This document shows positions 62,720 through 64,000 of a stretch of 64,000 bases of DNA, one piece after another. The DNA lies in NCBI GenBank assembly GCA_025359105.1, contig JANYHK010000067.1, positions 1 to 64,000 on the forward strand. The letters run 5' to 3'. The notes below the pieces were generated by a model. The model was given only the letters and a program-made list of their open reading frames with translations. It did no database searches and was not told the DNA's origin. The stretch is from Myxococcales bacterium. GTDB taxonomy: Bacteria; Myxococcota_A; Polyangia; Polyangiales; Polyangiaceae. Position 1 is the stretch's first letter; each line of letters opens with the position of its first letter. A program made the translations under genes and the position numbers.

Positions 62720-64000
62720 ATGTCTTCGCGATTCCTGCGTTTTCGGATAGTTTTGGCCCCGATGGCGCGGCGCGCATTGGCTTGGGTTCTCGTGGGTGGG
62801 ATCCTCGTGGCGTGCGGCGTCGGCGGGCCGGGCACGCCTGGAGGGGCACGGGTGCCCGAAGGAGCGCGGCACCGGCCGCGGCGGCTTCCCGTGGGCCACG
62901 TCGAGGCCCGGGCGTCGCTCTTCGGCACCGACCTCGTCGGCCTCCCCACGGGCACGACGCTGAGCCCTGACGCGACACCCGGCGCACGTCTCTACGAGCT
63001 CGACCCGCATCTCCCGAGCGCTCCCTGGCTCCGTGCCGGCAACGCGGTCGCGACGGCGCTGTCGCCCGACGGGCGGACCCTCGCGGTGCTCACGAGCGGT
63101 TACAACCGCACGTTCGGCGCCGACGGCAAGCGGACCGATCCCGGCTCGAGCGAGTACGTGTTCTTCTACGATGTCGCCGGCGGCGAGCCGCGCGAGGTGG
63201 GCGTGGTCCCGATCCCGAACGCCTTCGGCGGCATGGTGTTCGCGCCCGACGGCGCGCGCCTGTGGGTGAGCGGCGGGTCCGACGACGCGGTCCACGAGCT
63301 CGTGCGCGATCCGACCACGGGGCGGTTCGCCGTGGGCGGCGCACCGATCGCCCTTGGGCACCCGCGCGGGCTCGGCATCGGCCAGGGCGCGTACGCCGCG
63401 GGCCTCGCCGTCACGCCGAGCGGCGTGCTGCTCTTCGTCGCCAACCACGAGAACGACACCGTCTCGGTGATCGACACCCGCGCCCGCGCGGTGGGGGCCG
63501 AGATCCGCCTGCCGCCCGGCGGCGGCAAGCCGGGGGGCGAGTTCCCCGCCGGGATCGTCGCCCTCGGCGAAGGACGCGCGCTCGTCGCCTGCCAGCGCGA
63601 TCGCGAGGTCGTCGAGCTCGACGTCGCCTCCGCGAAGGTCGTGCGGCGCATCCCTGTCGGCGGCCAGCCCACGAAGCTCGTCGCGAACAAGGCCCTGTCG
63701 CGCGTTTACGTCGCGAACGCGAACAGCGACACCGTGAGCGTGATCGACGTCGCCGCCGGCCGCGCGGTGACCGAGATCGCGACCACCGCCGCTCCGTCCG
63801 CGCCGAGGGCGGCGCTCGCCCTCCGCGGCTCGAACCCCAACGCCCTCGCGCTCTCGCCCGACGAGCGCACGCTCTACGTGACGAACGGCGGGAACAACAC
63901 GCTCGCGGTGATCCGCCTGCGCGAGGGCGGCGGCGGCGGCGACGTCGTCGGCCTCGTGCCGACCGGGTTCTACCCGAACGCCGTCAGCGTGTCGGCGCGC
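62720..64000 (+). CDS. YncE-like beta-propeller lipoprotein, cut by the window end
   Basis: An open frame runs to the end of the window without a stop (427 codons visible). From ATG 62720 or 62762 it begins with a lipoprotein signal (MARRALAWVLVGGILVAC). Propeller blades follow with YNCE-like repeats: LVANHENDTVSVIDT-like, RVYVANANSDTVSVIDVA and TLYVTNGGNNTLAVI, plus LSPDGRTLAV and LSPDERTLYV. It is probably a seven-bladed outer-membrane-linked propeller of unknown ligand. GAGG lies 5 nt before 62720. The 3' end lies beyond the window, so nothing can be said about its C-terminus. Confidence 0.75.
   Translation, partial: MSSRFLRFRIVLAPMARRALAWVLVGGILVACGVGGPGTPGGARVPEGARHRPRRLPVGHVEARASLFGTDLVGLPTGTTLSPDATPGARLYELDPHLPSAPWLRAGNAVATALSPDGRTLAVLTSGYNRTFGADGKRTDPGSSEYVFFYDVAGGEPREVGVVPIPNAFGGMVFAPDGARLWVSGGSDDAVHELVRDPTTGRFAVGGAPIALGHPRGLGIGQGAYAAGLAVTPSGVLLFVANHENDTVSVIDTRARAVGAEIRLPPGGGKPGGEFPAGIVALGEGRALVACQRDREVVELDVASAKVVRRIPVGGQPTKLVANKALSRVYVANANSDTVSVIDVAAGRAVTEIATTAAPSAPRAALALRGSNPNALALSPDERTLYVTNGGNNTLAVIRLREGGGGGDVVGLVPTGFYPNAVSVSAR

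Overview
The window comes from a high-GC, gene-dense bacterial chromosome. The content points strongly to Myxococcota, most likely the Polyangia/Polyangiales side: Hanks-type Ser/Thr kinases with a transmembrane segment and Pro/Ala-rich tail, TPR/PEGA-like secreted proteins, many 'Asp/Ala/Gly-rich linker plus Cys-rich' lipoproteins, a MYXO-CTERM-type sorting tail, NtrC-like activators, ECF sigma factors and RCC1-repeat lipoproteins. That placement is inferred from gene families, not from a marker gene. About 50 genes are present, with no rRNA, tRNA, CRISPR array or transposase that I could recognise.

Layout. 1-1.6 kb: a strong hairpin, a long GACCGC hexamer repeat, a decayed beta-propeller gene and a membrane protein divergent from a fatty-acid desaturase (1661-2692). 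2.7-8.6 kb: a minus-strand run of a SAM methyltransferase, GDSL esterase, DUF4015-type glycosidase-like lipoprotein and a sugar dehydrogenase/cytochrome c fusion lipoprotein. 8.7-14.4 kb: a small secreted TonB-C-like protein, an outer-membrane barrel/MYXO-CTERM pair, a PLP aminotransferase, a Cys-rich lipoprotein and an HSDL2-like SDR.

14.4-26.7 kb is a concentrated signalling locus: ECF-like sigma factor, a kinase-fold protein lacking the catalytic residues, two NtrC-like AAA+ activators with GAFSGA in place of GAFTGA, two apparently active membrane kinases, two paralogous TPR/PEGA proteins and three Cys-rich or RCC1 lipoproteins. Two tightly coupled operons share the order regulator - TPR/PEGA protein - lipoprotein.

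26.8-32.9 kb: glutaredoxin, then an overlapping operon of a ClpB-like protein with a degenerate first ATPase site, Mpl and an inositol-monophosphatase family protein, followed by a metallophosphoesterase. 32.9-36.9 kb: a TetR regulator with an SDR, a PF10118-type protein and a Baeyer-Villiger-like monooxygenase; three copies of one 19-bp inverted repeat suggest a TetR-controlled lipophile-oxidising regulon. 36.9-48.5 kb: lipoproteins, an S41 peptidase, a 1315-residue kinase/AAA/TPR fusion, a CehA/McbA-like PHP hydrolase, an envelope barrel protein and TsaE. 48.6-54.7 kb: a DUF7305-type lipoprotein, a TonB-dependent receptor, a broken PI-PLC gene and a metzincin-like lipoprotein. 54.9-58.4 kb: an operon of a B12-binding radical SAM enzyme, a haem-oxygenase-like diiron protein and an MBL-fold hydrolase. 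58.5-64 kb: an unusually long Lgt-family protein, two more lipoproteins, a coiled-coil protein and a small hypothetical protein.

At least thirteen of the encoded proteins look like lipoproteins, so envelope decoration and its signalling dominate the window. The same GGTCGC/GACCGC simple-sequence motif recurs at several intergenic sites and once inside a gene.
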